Part shown: one piece after another, positions 51,526 through 60,288 of the stretch
How the letters are laid out: every line of letters begins with the position of its first letter
Position numbering within the stretch: position 1 is the first letter of the stretch
Assembly: GCA_964621445.1 (NCBI GenBank)
Contig: CAZUNO010000013.1
Span: 1 to 64,000 of the forward strand
Direction: 5' to 3'
Length of the DNA stretch: 64,000 nt
From: CAZUNO01 sp964621445 [NCBI: Candidatus Hadarchaeota archaeon]
Lineage (GTDB): Archaea; CAYQAE01; CAYVLA01
Program-made: the position numbers and the translations under genes
Notes under the pieces: model-generated
The model's input: the letters and a program-made list of their open reading frames with translations, nothing else
Databases searched by the model: none
Told to the model about the DNA's origin: nothing

Positions 51526-52758
51526 ATGCACCCCAGCACCACCGCAAGTCAGCTATATTCCGAATTCAAGGATATGAAGGTAATAGATGCTCACGAACAT
51601 CTGGCTCCTGAAAGAGTTAGGACCTCTCAAGAAATGGACGTATGCGATCTCTTTGTTCACTATACCAGGACGGACTTTCTTTGCTCGGGCATGTCGGAGG
51701 ATGAATGGGAGGCCATGCACGACAAGGATAGACCCTTAAATAAACGCTGGAAAATCCTCCATAAATACCTAGAGCACATTAGATATGGGTCCTATGCACG
51801 ACCTGCCTTCATATATGCCAAACACCTTGGATTTGATGATATTACCGAGGATAACTATCAAGAGATATCACGAAGGCTCCAGGAGGAGAACCAGCCAGGG
51901 ATATATCGTAAGGTTTTAGGGGATCTTTGCAACATCAAGGCCGCCCTGACCCAAGCCAACCGTACCGACTATGATCTTGACTTCATGATTCCCTTAATGC
52001 CCCTTGATAACTATGCGAGGGTGACAGGATGGAGCGATATCGAGGAAAGATCGCAGGAACTTGGTGGGGGCTCTGAGACCCTCGACGATTACCTGGAAAC
52101 CACCCGTAGAGGCCTAAAAAGGTGGATTCGCAATGGTGCCGTGGGGATAAAGATGGTCTCCATGGATTACGGGAGGCCCGAAAGGACCAATGCTGTTGCT
52201 ATTTTCGATGATTTGAAACGCAAACCTGAAAAAAAGCTTTCCGAGATGAACCCTCTTAGAGACTTCTTAATGGATGAAATGCTGGAAATCGCATGCGAGC
52301 TGGATCTCGTGGTTGCCGTCCACACCGGTGTGTGGGGGGACTTCCGTACCCTGGACCCCAAATTCATGATTAACATCGTAGCCAGGCACCGACAGACCAC
52401 CTTCGACATCTATCACATGGGAATGCCCTGGGTAAGGGAAGCTGGGCTTATAGGAAAGAACAACCCAAACGTGTATCTAAACCTTTGCTGGTCACATATC
52501 GTATCCCCGGAGATGACTTGTTCGGCCCTGGACGAATACCTGGATATGGTTCCTGTAAATAAGATTATCGGGTTTGGGGGAGATTACGGGAAGCCGGTCG
52601 AAAAGGTATATGGACATCTAAGGATGGCAAAGGAAAATATTGCCAGGGTTCTTGGTAGAAGGATTGATGCAGGGCTTCTCTCGCAGGATGATGCCTTGAG
52701 CATTGCCGAGAAATGGTTTTACGGGAACCCTAAGAAGGTTTATGATCTTAGCGTTTAG
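51526..52758 (+). CDS. Amidohydrolase-superfamily (metal-dependent TIM-barrel) hydrolase
   Basis: A 410-residue protein of the amidohydrolase_2/uronate-isomerase-like group. Metal-binding His residues are in KVIDAHEHL near residue 20, VVAVHTGVWG near 265 and IYHMGMPW near 300, and the late Asp is in IGFGGDYGKP. This matches decarboxylases, lactonases and uronate-isomerase-like enzymes rather than classical deaminases. The ATG at 51526 is used; the frame opens at a TTG at 51505. The role in sugar acid breakdown is plausible from context only. Confidence 0.85.
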   Translation: MHPSTTASQLYSEFKDMKVIDAHEHLAPERVRTSQEMDVCDLFVHYTRTDFLCSGMSEDEWEAMHDKDRPLNKRWKILHKYLEHIRYGSYARPAFIYAKHLGFDDITEDNYQEISRRLQEENQPGIYRKVLGDLCNIKAALTQANRTDYDLDFMIPLMPLDNYARVTGWSDIEERSQELGGGSETLDDYLETTRRGLKRWIRNGAVGIKMVSMDYGRPERTNAVAIFDDLKRKPEKKLSEMNPLRDFLMDEMLEIACELDLVVAVHTGVWGDFRTLDPKFMINIVARHRQTTFDIYHMGMPWVREAGLIGKNNPNVYLNLCWSHIVSPEMTCSALDEYLDMVPVNKIIGFGGDYGKPVEKVYGHLRMAKENIARVLGRRIDAGLLSQDDALSIAEKWFYGNPKKVYDLSV

Positions 52759-52775
52759 TCCTAACTCAGGAGGAA

Positions 52776-53606
52776 TCAAGAGGTTCTCTCTTTTATTACT
52801 TCAAGCATCTTGCGATGATCCTCCATGGTCGGGCTTTCCGAAATTACGGTCGCATCCTTGATTTGCATTTCATCCAATGCATCCAGAAGGTGGTTCAGGT
52901 CCATATCTCCCTCGCCATATGGTAGATGCTTTCTCTCTTTCCCATCTTCGTATTTAACCTCGGAGAACTGGTGCCTGGTTTTATCCAGGGCCTCACTACC
53001 CAGATTATCCTCTATATCCGAAAGTATCTCGATATATGATTCCTCATTTTCGAGGCATCCGTTACACGTAGCCTGCACGTGACCCCAATCGATCAAGGGA
53101 TAAATTATGTCGGAAAGACTACAGATGTCAATTATATCCTCCAAATACCCGCCGAAATCCCGTTTATTCCCCATGTTTTCCACGCCCACGATAACGTCGG
53201 TTATCCCATTACTTTCAAGTCTCTCTTCCAGTTCCTTGCACCTCTTCTCCACCGTGGACATCACCTCCGATCGTGTCCTTTCCATGTAGAAGCCGGGATG
53301 AACCGTTATCCCATCCCCGCCCATGAGATGGACAAGATTTGCCGTGTGATGCATCATGGCCACTGCCATCTTCCGTTTCTTGCTGTCCCCCTGGCTAAGA
53401 ACCCCGTAAAACGGCGCATGGGCTCTTATGGTCATCCCCATTTCCGAGATCTCGTCCTTTGCCCGTGAGGCGTCTTCCTTTTCGACCCAAAATTCCTTGA
53501 CGAAATCAAGCTCGCAGGCATCGAAACCTTGATCCTTCAAGTCGGAGAGGCTTTCAGTTAATCCTTGATCTCCAGGAAGTCCTGAGGGGCCAAATCGGAT
53601 CCTCAT
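52776..53606 (-). CDS. Endonuclease IV-like TIM-barrel protein
   Basis: A 276-residue member of the AP endonuclease family 2 barrel. The start RIRFGPSGLPGDQG and metal-ligand His/Glu positions (RAHAPFYGVLS, TVHPGFYME, VGVENMGNK, LIDWGHVQA, THQF-type RHQFSEV, VISESPT) follow the archaeal endonuclease IV pattern. It could cleave abasic sites in DNA; a sugar isomerase is the alternative. It is divergent from the uracil-DNA glycosylase gene by 54 bp, which favours the repair function. Confidence 0.82.
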   Translation of the reverse strand: MRIRFGPSGLPGDQGLTESLSDLKDQGFDACELDFVKEFWVEKEDASRAKDEISEMGMTIRAHAPFYGVLSQGDSKKRKMAVAMMHHTANLVHLMGGDGITVHPGFYMERTRSEVMSTVEKRCKELEERLESNGITDVIVGVENMGNKRDFGGYLEDIIDICSLSDIIYPLIDWGHVQATCNGCLENEESYIEILSDIEDNLGSEALDKTRHQFSEVKYEDGKERKHLPYGEGDMDLNHLLDALDEMQIKDATVISESPTMEDHRKMLEVIKERTS

Positions 53607-53660
53607 CCATACCTAGGTTTAGAAGAATATCTTAATAATCCCTGCGTTTACCAGGATTCG

Positions 53661-54233
53661 TTGACTAACGAGCTCGATTCGCTGGCGGATGAAATAAGGA
53701 ATTGCCGTCGCTGTCCCTTATGGAAATCTCGAGATGAAGCCGTGCCGGGAGAGGGGCCGAGCTCCGCTTCATGTATGCTGATAGGAGAGAGCCCGGGAAA
53801 GGAAGAGAACAATACGGGAAGACCCTTCGTTGGAAGATCCGGAGATTTCCTCAATAAATCATTGGAGAAGTCGGGCTTGAGGCGCAAAGATTTCTTCATC
53901 ACCGGGTCCGTTAAATGCCATCCTCCACAAAACCGAGATCCCAAGGCAGAGGAACTGGAATCCTGCAGACCCTACCTGGATAGACAGATCAAAATCATAG
54001 CTCCCCATATTCTAGTCCTTCTTGGACGAATCGCCACCAAAGGCTTTCTGGGTAGAAACAAGGTTACCGATATTCGAGGGCGGGTTGTGAAAGAGAACGA
54101 TCGCCTGCTTCTGGCAACATTCCACCCCGCGGCTGCCATGAGATTCCCCTCAAGAAGAAAGCCCTTCCTGGAGGATATGGAAACCTTATCTTCCCTGCTC
54201 GAGGAACGGGATCTGAAAGGCGCATCTCTCTAG
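53661..54233 (+). CDS. Family 4 uracil-DNA glycosylase with Fe-S cluster
   Basis: A 190-residue UDG of the family 4 type. Fe-S cysteines are in CRRCPLWKSR near residue 15, SVKCHPPQNRDP near 83 and ELESCRPYLD near 100. The active site is GESPGKEENNTGRPFVGRSG, and the late ATFHPAAAMR motif supplies the His. It removes uracil from deaminated DNA. The start is the TTG at 53661; no ATG gives the full domain. It is head-to-head with the endonuclease IV-like gene, so both base-excision steps share a promoter region. It overlaps the next convergent gene by four bases. Confidence 0.93.
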   Translation: MTNELDSLADEIRNCRRCPLWKSRDEAVPGEGPSSASCMLIGESPGKEENNTGRPFVGRSGDFLNKSLEKSGLRRKDFFITGSVKCHPPQNRDPKAEELESCRPYLDRQIKIIAPHILVLLGRIATKGFLGRNKVTDIRGRVVKENDRLLLATFHPAAAMRFPSRRKPFLEDMETLSSLLEERDLKGASL

Positions 54234-55090
54234 AAGCTTGGTACCACCTTGCGGGCAAACTGGCGCATGGATGCCACCATCTCATCTACATTTTCGAATT
54301 CGAATCTGGGAATCATATGGGTCACTCCCCTGGAGAGGTATTTCTCCACGATATCAATTGCTGACCCGTCTTTCATTTCGTCCATGGAGAATGTATAGTT
54401 ACATGATATGGAAATCACATCAGCATCTCGGCCGGAATCCTCAGCAAATTCTCGTATCTTCCCAATCTTTTTGGATAAATCCCCTGGGTCCAACTGCCCC
54501 ATGGGAAGCCAGCCATCCCCCAGGGAAGCCACCCTGTTAAGGGCGGCATCACTATTACCACCGACCCAGATGGGGATGCTTCCTTTAACTGGCCGGGGCT
54601 GAAAGTTATGAGCGGGGACCTTGATGAACCGGCCTTCATGGGCCTTTCCCTGCCAGAGGTCTCTGAGGCTCTCTATGTAATCATCCGATATCTTACCCCT
54701 GTCATCATAATTCACATTTGAAACTTGCATCTCCTCTTTCATCCATCCAATTCCTATCCCCAGATCCAGTCTCCCCTGGGAAATCACGTCCAAGCTTGCC
54801 GTTGCCCTGGCAAGGAGCACGGGATTCCTCACAGGTAGGATCAGGACCTGTGTGCCAATTCGTATGGAGCTGGTTCTGCTGGCTATATGTGAAAGCGTAA
54901 TTAGAGGCTCGAAGGCCGTTGGACTCCTCTTGCTCCAGGATTGGTTGGGCGGCTCCGGGACGAGGAGGCGCTCGGCAACCCAAAGGGAGTGGTATCCCAA
55001 GGATTCCGCTTCCGATGATATGCGATTGATGGTTTCCGAGGAGGCCAGCCTTCCGAAATTGGGGAGGGCTATTCCAAATTTCATGGACAT
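54230..55090 (-). CDS. LLM-class (F420-dependent type) oxidoreductase
   Basis: A 286-residue luciferase-like TIM-barrel protein. Landmarks are FGIALPNFGRLAS, GYHSLWVAERLLVP, RIGTQVLILPVRNPVLLA, GRLDLGIGIGWMKEE and PIWVGGNSDAALNRVASLGDGW. Archaeal LLM enzymes usually use coenzyme F420; the F420 site cannot be proved by eye and FMN is possible. It starts with ATG at 55090 after AGGTG, 4 bp behind the fuculokinase-like gene, so the two are co-transcribed. The substrate is unknown. Confidence 0.9.
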   Translation of the reverse strand: MSMKFGIALPNFGRLASSETINRISSEAESLGYHSLWVAERLLVPEPPNQSWSKRSPTAFEPLITLSHIASRTSSIRIGTQVLILPVRNPVLLARATASLDVISQGRLDLGIGIGWMKEEMQVSNVNYDDRGKISDDYIESLRDLWQGKAHEGRFIKVPAHNFQPRPVKGSIPIWVGGNSDAALNRVASLGDGWLPMGQLDPGDLSKKIGKIREFAEDSGRDADVISISCNYTFSMDEMKDGSAIDIVEKYLSRGVTHMIPRFEFENVDEMVASMRQFARKVVPSF

Positions 55091-55093
55091 GGC

Positions 55094-56629
55094 TTAGCAC
55101 CTATCCTTATCCTGTTTTTGGGTATAGAAATTTTCCAGGGCCAGAGGAAGTTCTCGATATCTCTCGTATAGCTTATCATAGATCCCGGAGTTCTCCGAGG
55201 GATGAAAAACCTGATGCTTGATATCTACGGCCTCAAGGCCCTCCTCGATGGTCGAATAGATCCCGAGACCGGTAAAACCGGTTAAGGCCGCTCCAAGGAC
55301 CGTCCCTTCGCTGTAACTACCCACAACTAAGGGAACTCCGGTAACGTCAGCCCTGATCTGATTCCAGAGCCGATTTTTTGAACCCCCGCCTACAACCCTT
55401 ATCCTCTTCGGTTTTACTCCCGTTGAATCAATAATGATGTCAAGAGCCTGTCTCAGCTGAAAACAGAGACCCTCCACTGACGCTCGGTACAGGGCCGATC
55501 TATCCGTATGGAGATCTAATCCCAGGACGGTACCCTTCGTATTGTGATGCTGGGTCGGTCCGCTGTCCTCGACAAAGCTGGGTATTACCGTGACTCCGCT
55601 CGACCCAGGAGGTTGTTCAGAACCTTCCTCTATCAGCTTTTGGTAACTCCCATCGGGCAGTTCGGGGTAGAAAGCCTTCTTAACCCACTCTAGGACCGCC
55701 GATCCCATCATCAATACCTGGGGGTCCCAAATTCCCTCCATTACATCGACCTCCCATATCATCCCTCCATTGAACCCGCTCTTTGTCGGCCTGAACTCAC
55801 CGGTTCTGAGAGCAAGTATCTCCCAGGTCCCGCTCGAGAGAGCCGCTTCCCGGGTGCTTGCACCGCTGGCCAGGATTGCAAACTGGGTGTCATGACCACC
55901 CACTAGAATTGGTAGACCTTCCGGGAGGCCCGTGTTTTCGGAGGCCTTCCTGCTAACCTCGCCAGCTATTTCCCCGGGCGTCCGTAACTCCGGCAGAAAC
56001 TCCGGCGTCAAATTCGCCAGAGAAAGGAGCTTAGATGACCATTCCCTCCGGGACATATCCATTATCATGGTGGTCGAGGCGGAGGTGGGGTCAATATGCA
56101 TATCAGCTCCCAATCTTGATTCTATTAGTCCCGGCATCATCATCCACCTATTGCCTCCCTCAAGAGCCTCGGGGGCGTTTTTTCTCAGCCAAATTAGCTT
56201 GAATAGGGTGTTCATGGCCATCGTTTGGTTCCCGGAAATCCGATACATCTCCCAACTATCCATTTGTTCCGTGACTTCCTCAACCACCTGGGCCATTCTA
56301 TCACACTGCCAGGATATCACCGGATAGGCCAAGGTTCCTCCCCTTCTTACGGGTGCGCCATCAACGCCCCAGGTGGCCACGATAACACCTGCTATCCGTG
56401 ATCTCGGTAAATCAGAGGTTACCTCTCTCATTGACCGAGACAGCTTATCCCAGATCTCGTCCAGGTTCCATATCCTCCATTCCGGATTCCCGGGCTGCTC
56501 GGTGGTACTATTGTGGTGTGAATGTTGAGAGATTATGTGGCCATATCTGTCGACCGCAATTGCTCTAAGATTGGTCGACCCACAGTCAAGAACGATGATA
56601 ATTTCCTCTTCTGCCACTGTAATTCCCAT
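55094..56629 (-). CDS. FGGY-family sugar kinase, L-fuculokinase-like
   Basis: A 511-residue FGGY kinase. The ATP-binding start IIIVLDCGSTNLRAIAVDRYG, then ATWGVDGAPV, YPVISWQCDRMA, LVGGHDTQFAILASGAS, SSGTWEILALRTGEF and RVVGGGSKNRLWNQI closely follow the order and wording of E. coli FucK, more than those of glycerol, xylulose or rhamnulose kinases. It would phosphorylate fuculose or a similar 6-deoxy-ketose. The ATG at 56629 follows GAGGGA. No fucose isomerase or aldolase was found nearby, so the pathway is incomplete here; the call of exact sugar is tentative. Confidence 0.85.
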   Translation of the reverse strand: MGITVAEEEIIIVLDCGSTNLRAIAVDRYGHIISQHSHHNSTTEQPGNPEWRIWNLDEIWDKLSRSMREVTSDLPRSRIAGVIVATWGVDGAPVRRGGTLAYPVISWQCDRMAQVVEEVTEQMDSWEMYRISGNQTMAMNTLFKLIWLRKNAPEALEGGNRWMMMPGLIESRLGADMHIDPTSASTTMIMDMSRREWSSKLLSLANLTPEFLPELRTPGEIAGEVSRKASENTGLPEGLPILVGGHDTQFAILASGASTREAALSSGTWEILALRTGEFRPTKSGFNGGMIWEVDVMEGIWDPQVLMMGSAVLEWVKKAFYPELPDGSYQKLIEEGSEQPPGSSGVTVIPSFVEDSGPTQHHNTKGTVLGLDLHTDRSALYRASVEGLCFQLRQALDIIIDSTGVKPKRIRVVGGGSKNRLWNQIRADVTGVPLVVGSYSEGTVLGAALTGFTGLGIYSTIEEGLEAVDIKHQVFHPSENSGIYDKLYERYRELPLALENFYTQKQDKDRC

Positions 56630-56789
56630 ATAAATCCCTCAGTCCATCTATAAAGTGATTTCGGCCTTTAGATAAAATCAAACTCTAAAAATACGTTAAT
56701 CAGTTGGAGAGAAGGGAGGTTTAAAGGGAGTAAATCCTTTTTTCAGCTGTAGTTGACCCGCCAATAAAAAGCTTGATTTGAATTAAGGT

Positions 56790-56811
56790 TATCGAAACTT
56801 CGATATTTATA
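56790..56811 (+). promoter_or_regulatory. Promoter with palindromic operator overlapping the TATA box
   Basis: A perfect inverted repeat TATCGAA-AC-TTCGATA (56790-56805) overlaps a TATA-like TATTTATA (56804-56811) ahead of the small membrane-protein gene at 56849. A repressor bound here would cover the TATA box. No regulator gene is adjacent. Confidence 0.45.
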
Positions 56812-56848
56812 GGAAAAACGGCAATCAAATTCCTGAAATAGATTAAAA

Positions 56849-57277
56849 ATGAAGTCCAAGCACGAAGCAAACACAGATGGCAGGGTGTTTATCAAAAAGG
56901 CCTTACAACAGGACAATATGAATAACGAACTTTTCCTCCTTATAACCATCCTGGCCCTACGGCTTGCCGATGGAGTGCTCAGCTATATCCCGGCCCAGGG
57001 ACTAATCGATGGGATAGGCGAGGCAAATCCCATAGCCGAAATATTAATAGAGAAATGGGGGTTTATGTTGGGCTTTGCAATAATGTTGGGTATATCCATG
57101 CTATTCATAATCGCCTTTCTTGCCGCTACATATCTCGAGGAGATTAGGAAGGCAAACCAGGCAGACCTGGAAGCGGTGAGAAGAATCAAAGAGATTCGTC
57201 TGACTGGTCTGGTAGTCATAACCCTGCTTTCATCTCTTCCCGTTTTCAATAACTTAGCACTAGCTCTTCATCTATAG
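56849..57277 (+). CDS. Small three-TM membrane protein
   Basis: A 142-residue protein with three predicted membrane helices (about 27-47, 73-92 and 115-135). The first runs straight into a hydrophobic loop with DGVLSYIPAQGL, and a charged ILEEIRKANQADLEAVRR-type cytosolic segment separates helices 2 and 3. It resembles small DUF5658-like membrane proteins, but I am not sure of the match. The ATG at 56849 or the ATG at 56918 (with AGGAC upstream) may be the start. A palindromic promoter precedes it. Confidence 0.7.
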   Translation: MKSKHEANTDGRVFIKKALQQDNMNNELFLLITILALRLADGVLSYIPAQGLIDGIGEANPIAEILIEKWGFMLGFAIMLGISMLFIIAFLAATYLEEIRKANQADLEAVRRIKEIRLTGLVVITLLSSLPVFNNLALALHL

Positions 57278-57334
57278 GTAGGGAACCGATAAGATGGATT
57301 TCTGCAAAAAAAATCCCCAATATTGAGTCTGGTG

Positions 57335-58819
57335 ATGGCCATTACCAAACAAGCAGCAGTAGTATTTCCACATCAACTTCTTGCAAGCCACCCGGCCCTG
57401 GATTCCAAAACAGAGGTCTTTGTATGCGAGGAGAAGAGATATTTCACCGACTTTCGCTTTCATAAGAAAAAGCTGGTTTTTCATAAAGCCTCGATTTTGG
57501 CATACATCGACTACCTTAGGGACCGTGGGAACCAGGTCCACTTTGTTCCACTATCCGATAGAACAACCTACGATCTCCTTGGGGCCTTAGAGGCGGAAGG
57601 AATAGAAATAGCCCTGGTCGCTGATATTTCGGATCACCTCCTAAATTCAAAATTGTATAATCTCTCCGATAAGCACGGCATTTTGATCAAGGAGCTTGAG
57701 ACCCCCTCCTTTCTTACCTCAAGGAGATGGATAGAAGAAAAAATGGGTGGAAAAGACAGTTATCGGTTTACCGAATTCTACATTGAGAGGAGAAAGGAAC
57801 TTGGAATCCTAATTGAAGGTGAGCAACCGGCCGGTGGAAAATGGACATTTGACACCCAAAACCGCAAGAGCTTGCCTAGGGACAATTCCGTTCCCCAATT
57901 ACCGTCCGTTACCAGGGCCCCACAAGTTTCCACGGCTATCGATTGGGTGGAGGACAAGTTCCCGGAAAATCCAGGAACGGTAAACCCCTTCAATTTTCCC
58001 GTTACACACGAAGACTCCAGGGCCTGGTTTGAATCCTTTCTCAATGAAAGGTTGGCCTTATTTGGGGATTACCAGGATTCCATTTCCGGGGAAGGACCCC
58101 TGCTCTTTCACTCTTTGATTTCCCCCCTGTTGAATATCGGACTGCTGACACCAGGAATGGTCATATCCCGAACCCTAGAATTTGCTGAAGGGCATGACAT
58201 CCCGATCAAATCTCTGGAGGGTTTCATTAGACAAATCATCGGCTGGAGAGAATATGTCAGGGCAATCTACATGCTTCGCGGAGAGGAGCAAAGAAATTCC
58301 AATTTTTGGAATCATTCTCGACCTCTGCCAGATTCCTTCTATGAAGCGAATACTGGTATCGATCCCGTGGACCTCGTCCTGAAACGGGTATTGGATTCGG
58401 GATATGCCCATCACATAGAGCGTCTAATGGTGCTAGGTAACTTTCTTCTGCTGTGCGAGATACGCCCCGAGGACTCCTATAGATGGTTCATGGAGATGTT
58501 CATCGATGCATATGACTGGGTCATGGTTCCAAACCTCTTTGGCATGAGCCAGTATGCAGACGGTGGGATGATGACCACAAAGCCCTACATATGCTCATCC
58601 AACTATATACTGAAGATGAGCGATCTCCCCTCGGGAGACTGGTGCAAGTACTTGGATGCATTATTCTGGAGATTTGTTGACAAACACAGGGAATTCCTCA
58701 GGAAAAACCCACGCACAGCTCTAATTGTTAGCAATCTACAAAGAATGGACCAGGACAGAAGGAGGGAACTGGTTAAAATGGCTGATGAGTTCCTCGAGAA
58801 ATTGGACCAGGATATCTAG
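57335..58819 (+). CDS. Cryptochrome/photolyase-related protein (FeS-BCP/PhrB group), Fe-S ligands mostly lost
   Basis: A 494-residue protein of the bacterial FeS-cryptochrome/photolyase group (Agrobacterium PhrB is the type). N-terminal VVFPHQLLASHPAL, then EGFIRQIIGWREYVRAIYML, MSQYADGGMMTTKPYICSSNYILKM (shortened) and the final LYW-type ALFWRF are all present, so the FAD domain is intact. In PhrB the segment after NYI..MS carries CxxC and a later Cys for a [4Fe-4S] cluster. Here it reads SDLPSGDWCKYLDALFW, about ten residues shorter and with one Cys only; the upstream ligand also seems changed. The ATG at 57335 is used. Repair of (6-4) lesions is the known role of relatives. Confidence 0.85.
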   Translation: MAITKQAAVVFPHQLLASHPALDSKTEVFVCEEKRYFTDFRFHKKKLVFHKASILAYIDYLRDRGNQVHFVPLSDRTTYDLLGALEAEGIEIALVADISDHLLNSKLYNLSDKHGILIKELETPSFLTSRRWIEEKMGGKDSYRFTEFYIERRKELGILIEGEQPAGGKWTFDTQNRKSLPRDNSVPQLPSVTRAPQVSTAIDWVEDKFPENPGTVNPFNFPVTHEDSRAWFESFLNERLALFGDYQDSISGEGPLLFHSLISPLLNIGLLTPGMVISRTLEFAEGHDIPIKSLEGFIRQIIGWREYVRAIYMLRGEEQRNSNFWNHSRPLPDSFYEANTGIDPVDLVLKRVLDSGYAHHIERLMVLGNFLLLCEIRPEDSYRWFMEMFIDAYDWVMVPNLFGMSQYADGGMMTTKPYICSSNYILKMSDLPSGDWCKYLDALFWRFVDKHREFLRKNPRTALIVSNLQRMDQDRRRELVKMADEFLEKLDQDI

Positions 58820-58821
58820 CC

Positions 58822-60093
58822 TTACTCCTCTGGAAATATGACCCTTAGCACCCCGTCATATGCCCTTAGCTTCCCTAGGGCCCTTTCCGCCTCCTCAGAT
58901 GACAGTTCATCATCCATTTCCAATCTCATGAGCTGTTTAAGGTCCCCAAAGAGAGCATCGAACGAACCTTCAACATCGAGGTCATCATTCATGTGATGGC
59001 TGAAATCATCATCAAGCTGGGAAATAATTCGTTCCGCTCGCTCATGGCTTCCTTTCCCATTCACATGTTCAAGCATTGATACAAATCTTCTGAACCTGCA
59101 TAACCTCCCGGCAGCTCTTTCCAGGCCTTTCTCGGTAAGGTCAAGGGGTGAACGGTAATGTCCGCATATAAGGAAGAAACGGATTTCCTCTGGAGAGTAT
59201 CCATCCGCCAGCAAATCATCAAGGTATACAACGTTTCCCTTGCTCTTTGACATCTTATCCCCATCCAGAAACAGATGTTCCCCATGGAGCCAGTAATTTG
59301 CATACCTCTCGCCGGAAAGGGATTCAACGATAGCTATGGTATAGTCATGGTGCCGATATAGATTGTCAATACCGCCACAGGCAATATCTATGCGGTGACC
59401 TAGATGCTTGATTACCATGGCAGCATCCTGAATATTCCAGGAAGGACGCCCCTTTCCGATATCCGTATCCCAGTATACCTTATCTCCTTCCTCATAGCCA
59501 TGCCACAGGATAAAGTCCCCGCGGTTCCATCTCATTCCTGGATAGGTGTCTTTCTTGAATCTGATTTTCTTATCTGGCCACCGACTCATATCTAGTCCAT
59601 AGAGCTTTCCGAAGTCATCGAATTTCAGCGGGTCAAAGAAAACGTCGCCCCCGTGCCAGTATGCGTAACCGTCATCAATCAGCTGCTTTGTTATCTCAAC
59701 GCATTTGTCAACCGTCTCCGAGGCCCTCGGATTGACGCTCGGTTCCGCTATATGAAGCGTTTTGGCATTGTTGTGGAATCGCTCGCTAATGCCACCCGTT
59801 AACTCCCAGAGGGAAACTCCCTTCTTCTCGGCCTCCTCCATGGCCTTGTCCTCTACATCGGTAAAGACCAATACACGTTCTGCCTCATATCCAAGGAACT
59901 CGAGATATCTCTGGAGTATATCCTCGTAAAGAAAGGTTCGGAAATTGCCTATATGGGCTCTCTGATAGGTGGATGGTCCACAGGTAAACATCTTGACCTT
60001 TCCACATTCCAGGGGTCGGAATGGCTCCTTTCTATCATTAAGAGTGTTCATAAGATTAAGCACGGTGTGTGCTTGTTCTTTCTTCTCGTCCAT
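58822..60093 (-). CDS. Cysteinyl-tRNA synthetase-like protein with altered zinc site
   Basis: A 423-residue class I synthetase fold closest to CysRS. HIGN (QRAHIGNFRTF) and KMSKS (DKMSKSKGN) are intact, and TCGPSTYQ keeps the first zinc Cys. The second zinc Cys (canonical WHIECSAM) is WNIQDAAM, the canonical DIHGGGxDL is DIACGGIDN, and HHENEIA is HHDYTIA, so two of the four zinc ligands (Cys and Glu) are gone. The C-terminal anticodon region is short. Zinc holds the cysteine thiol in true CysRS, so the amino acid or role may differ. The start at 60093 gives a short N-terminal tail before NTLNDRKEPF. Confidence 0.82.
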   Translation of the reverse strand: MDEKKEQAHTVLNLMNTLNDRKEPFRPLECGKVKMFTCGPSTYQRAHIGNFRTFLYEDILQRYLEFLGYEAERVLVFTDVEDKAMEEAEKKGVSLWELTGGISERFHNNAKTLHIAEPSVNPRASETVDKCVEITKQLIDDGYAYWHGGDVFFDPLKFDDFGKLYGLDMSRWPDKKIRFKKDTYPGMRWNRGDFILWHGYEEGDKVYWDTDIGKGRPSWNIQDAAMVIKHLGHRIDIACGGIDNLYRHHDYTIAIVESLSGERYANYWLHGEHLFLDGDKMSKSKGNVVYLDDLLADGYSPEEIRFFLICGHYRSPLDLTEKGLERAAGRLCRFRRFVSMLEHVNGKGSHERAERIISQLDDDFSHHMNDDLDVEGSFDALFGDLKQLMRLEMDDELSSEEAERALGKLRAYDGVLRVIFPEE

Positions 60094-60288
60094 GCGGGCG
60101 GATTAAAATGGTAGAATAAATAACTTGAAAATTGCTCCAGAAACTGCGTGGTGTTGTCACCACCGATCCATCATACGAGACGGGGCCTGGATAATAGATG
60201 AATAGGTAAGTTACCGCTAACTAATCAGCCTTCAAAATTACGAGACCGAAAACCGTTATATTCAGCACACAGCGAGAAATAGAATGGT
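60094..60288. other. Intergenic region between CysRS-like and sulfatase-fold genes
   Basis: This 195 bp gap separates two divergent genes. It contains a short hairpin-capable GGTGTTGTCACCACC (about 60151-60165) and an ACCGTTATATTC stretch (about 60253) that may serve as a promoter for the plus-strand gene. No tRNA or other RNA gene was recognised. Confidence 0.4.

Noticed and set aside
60140-60170. Hairpin GGTGTTGTCACCACC as a possible small RNA or terminator
   Set aside because: The stem is short and lies between divergent promoters, where no terminator is needed.
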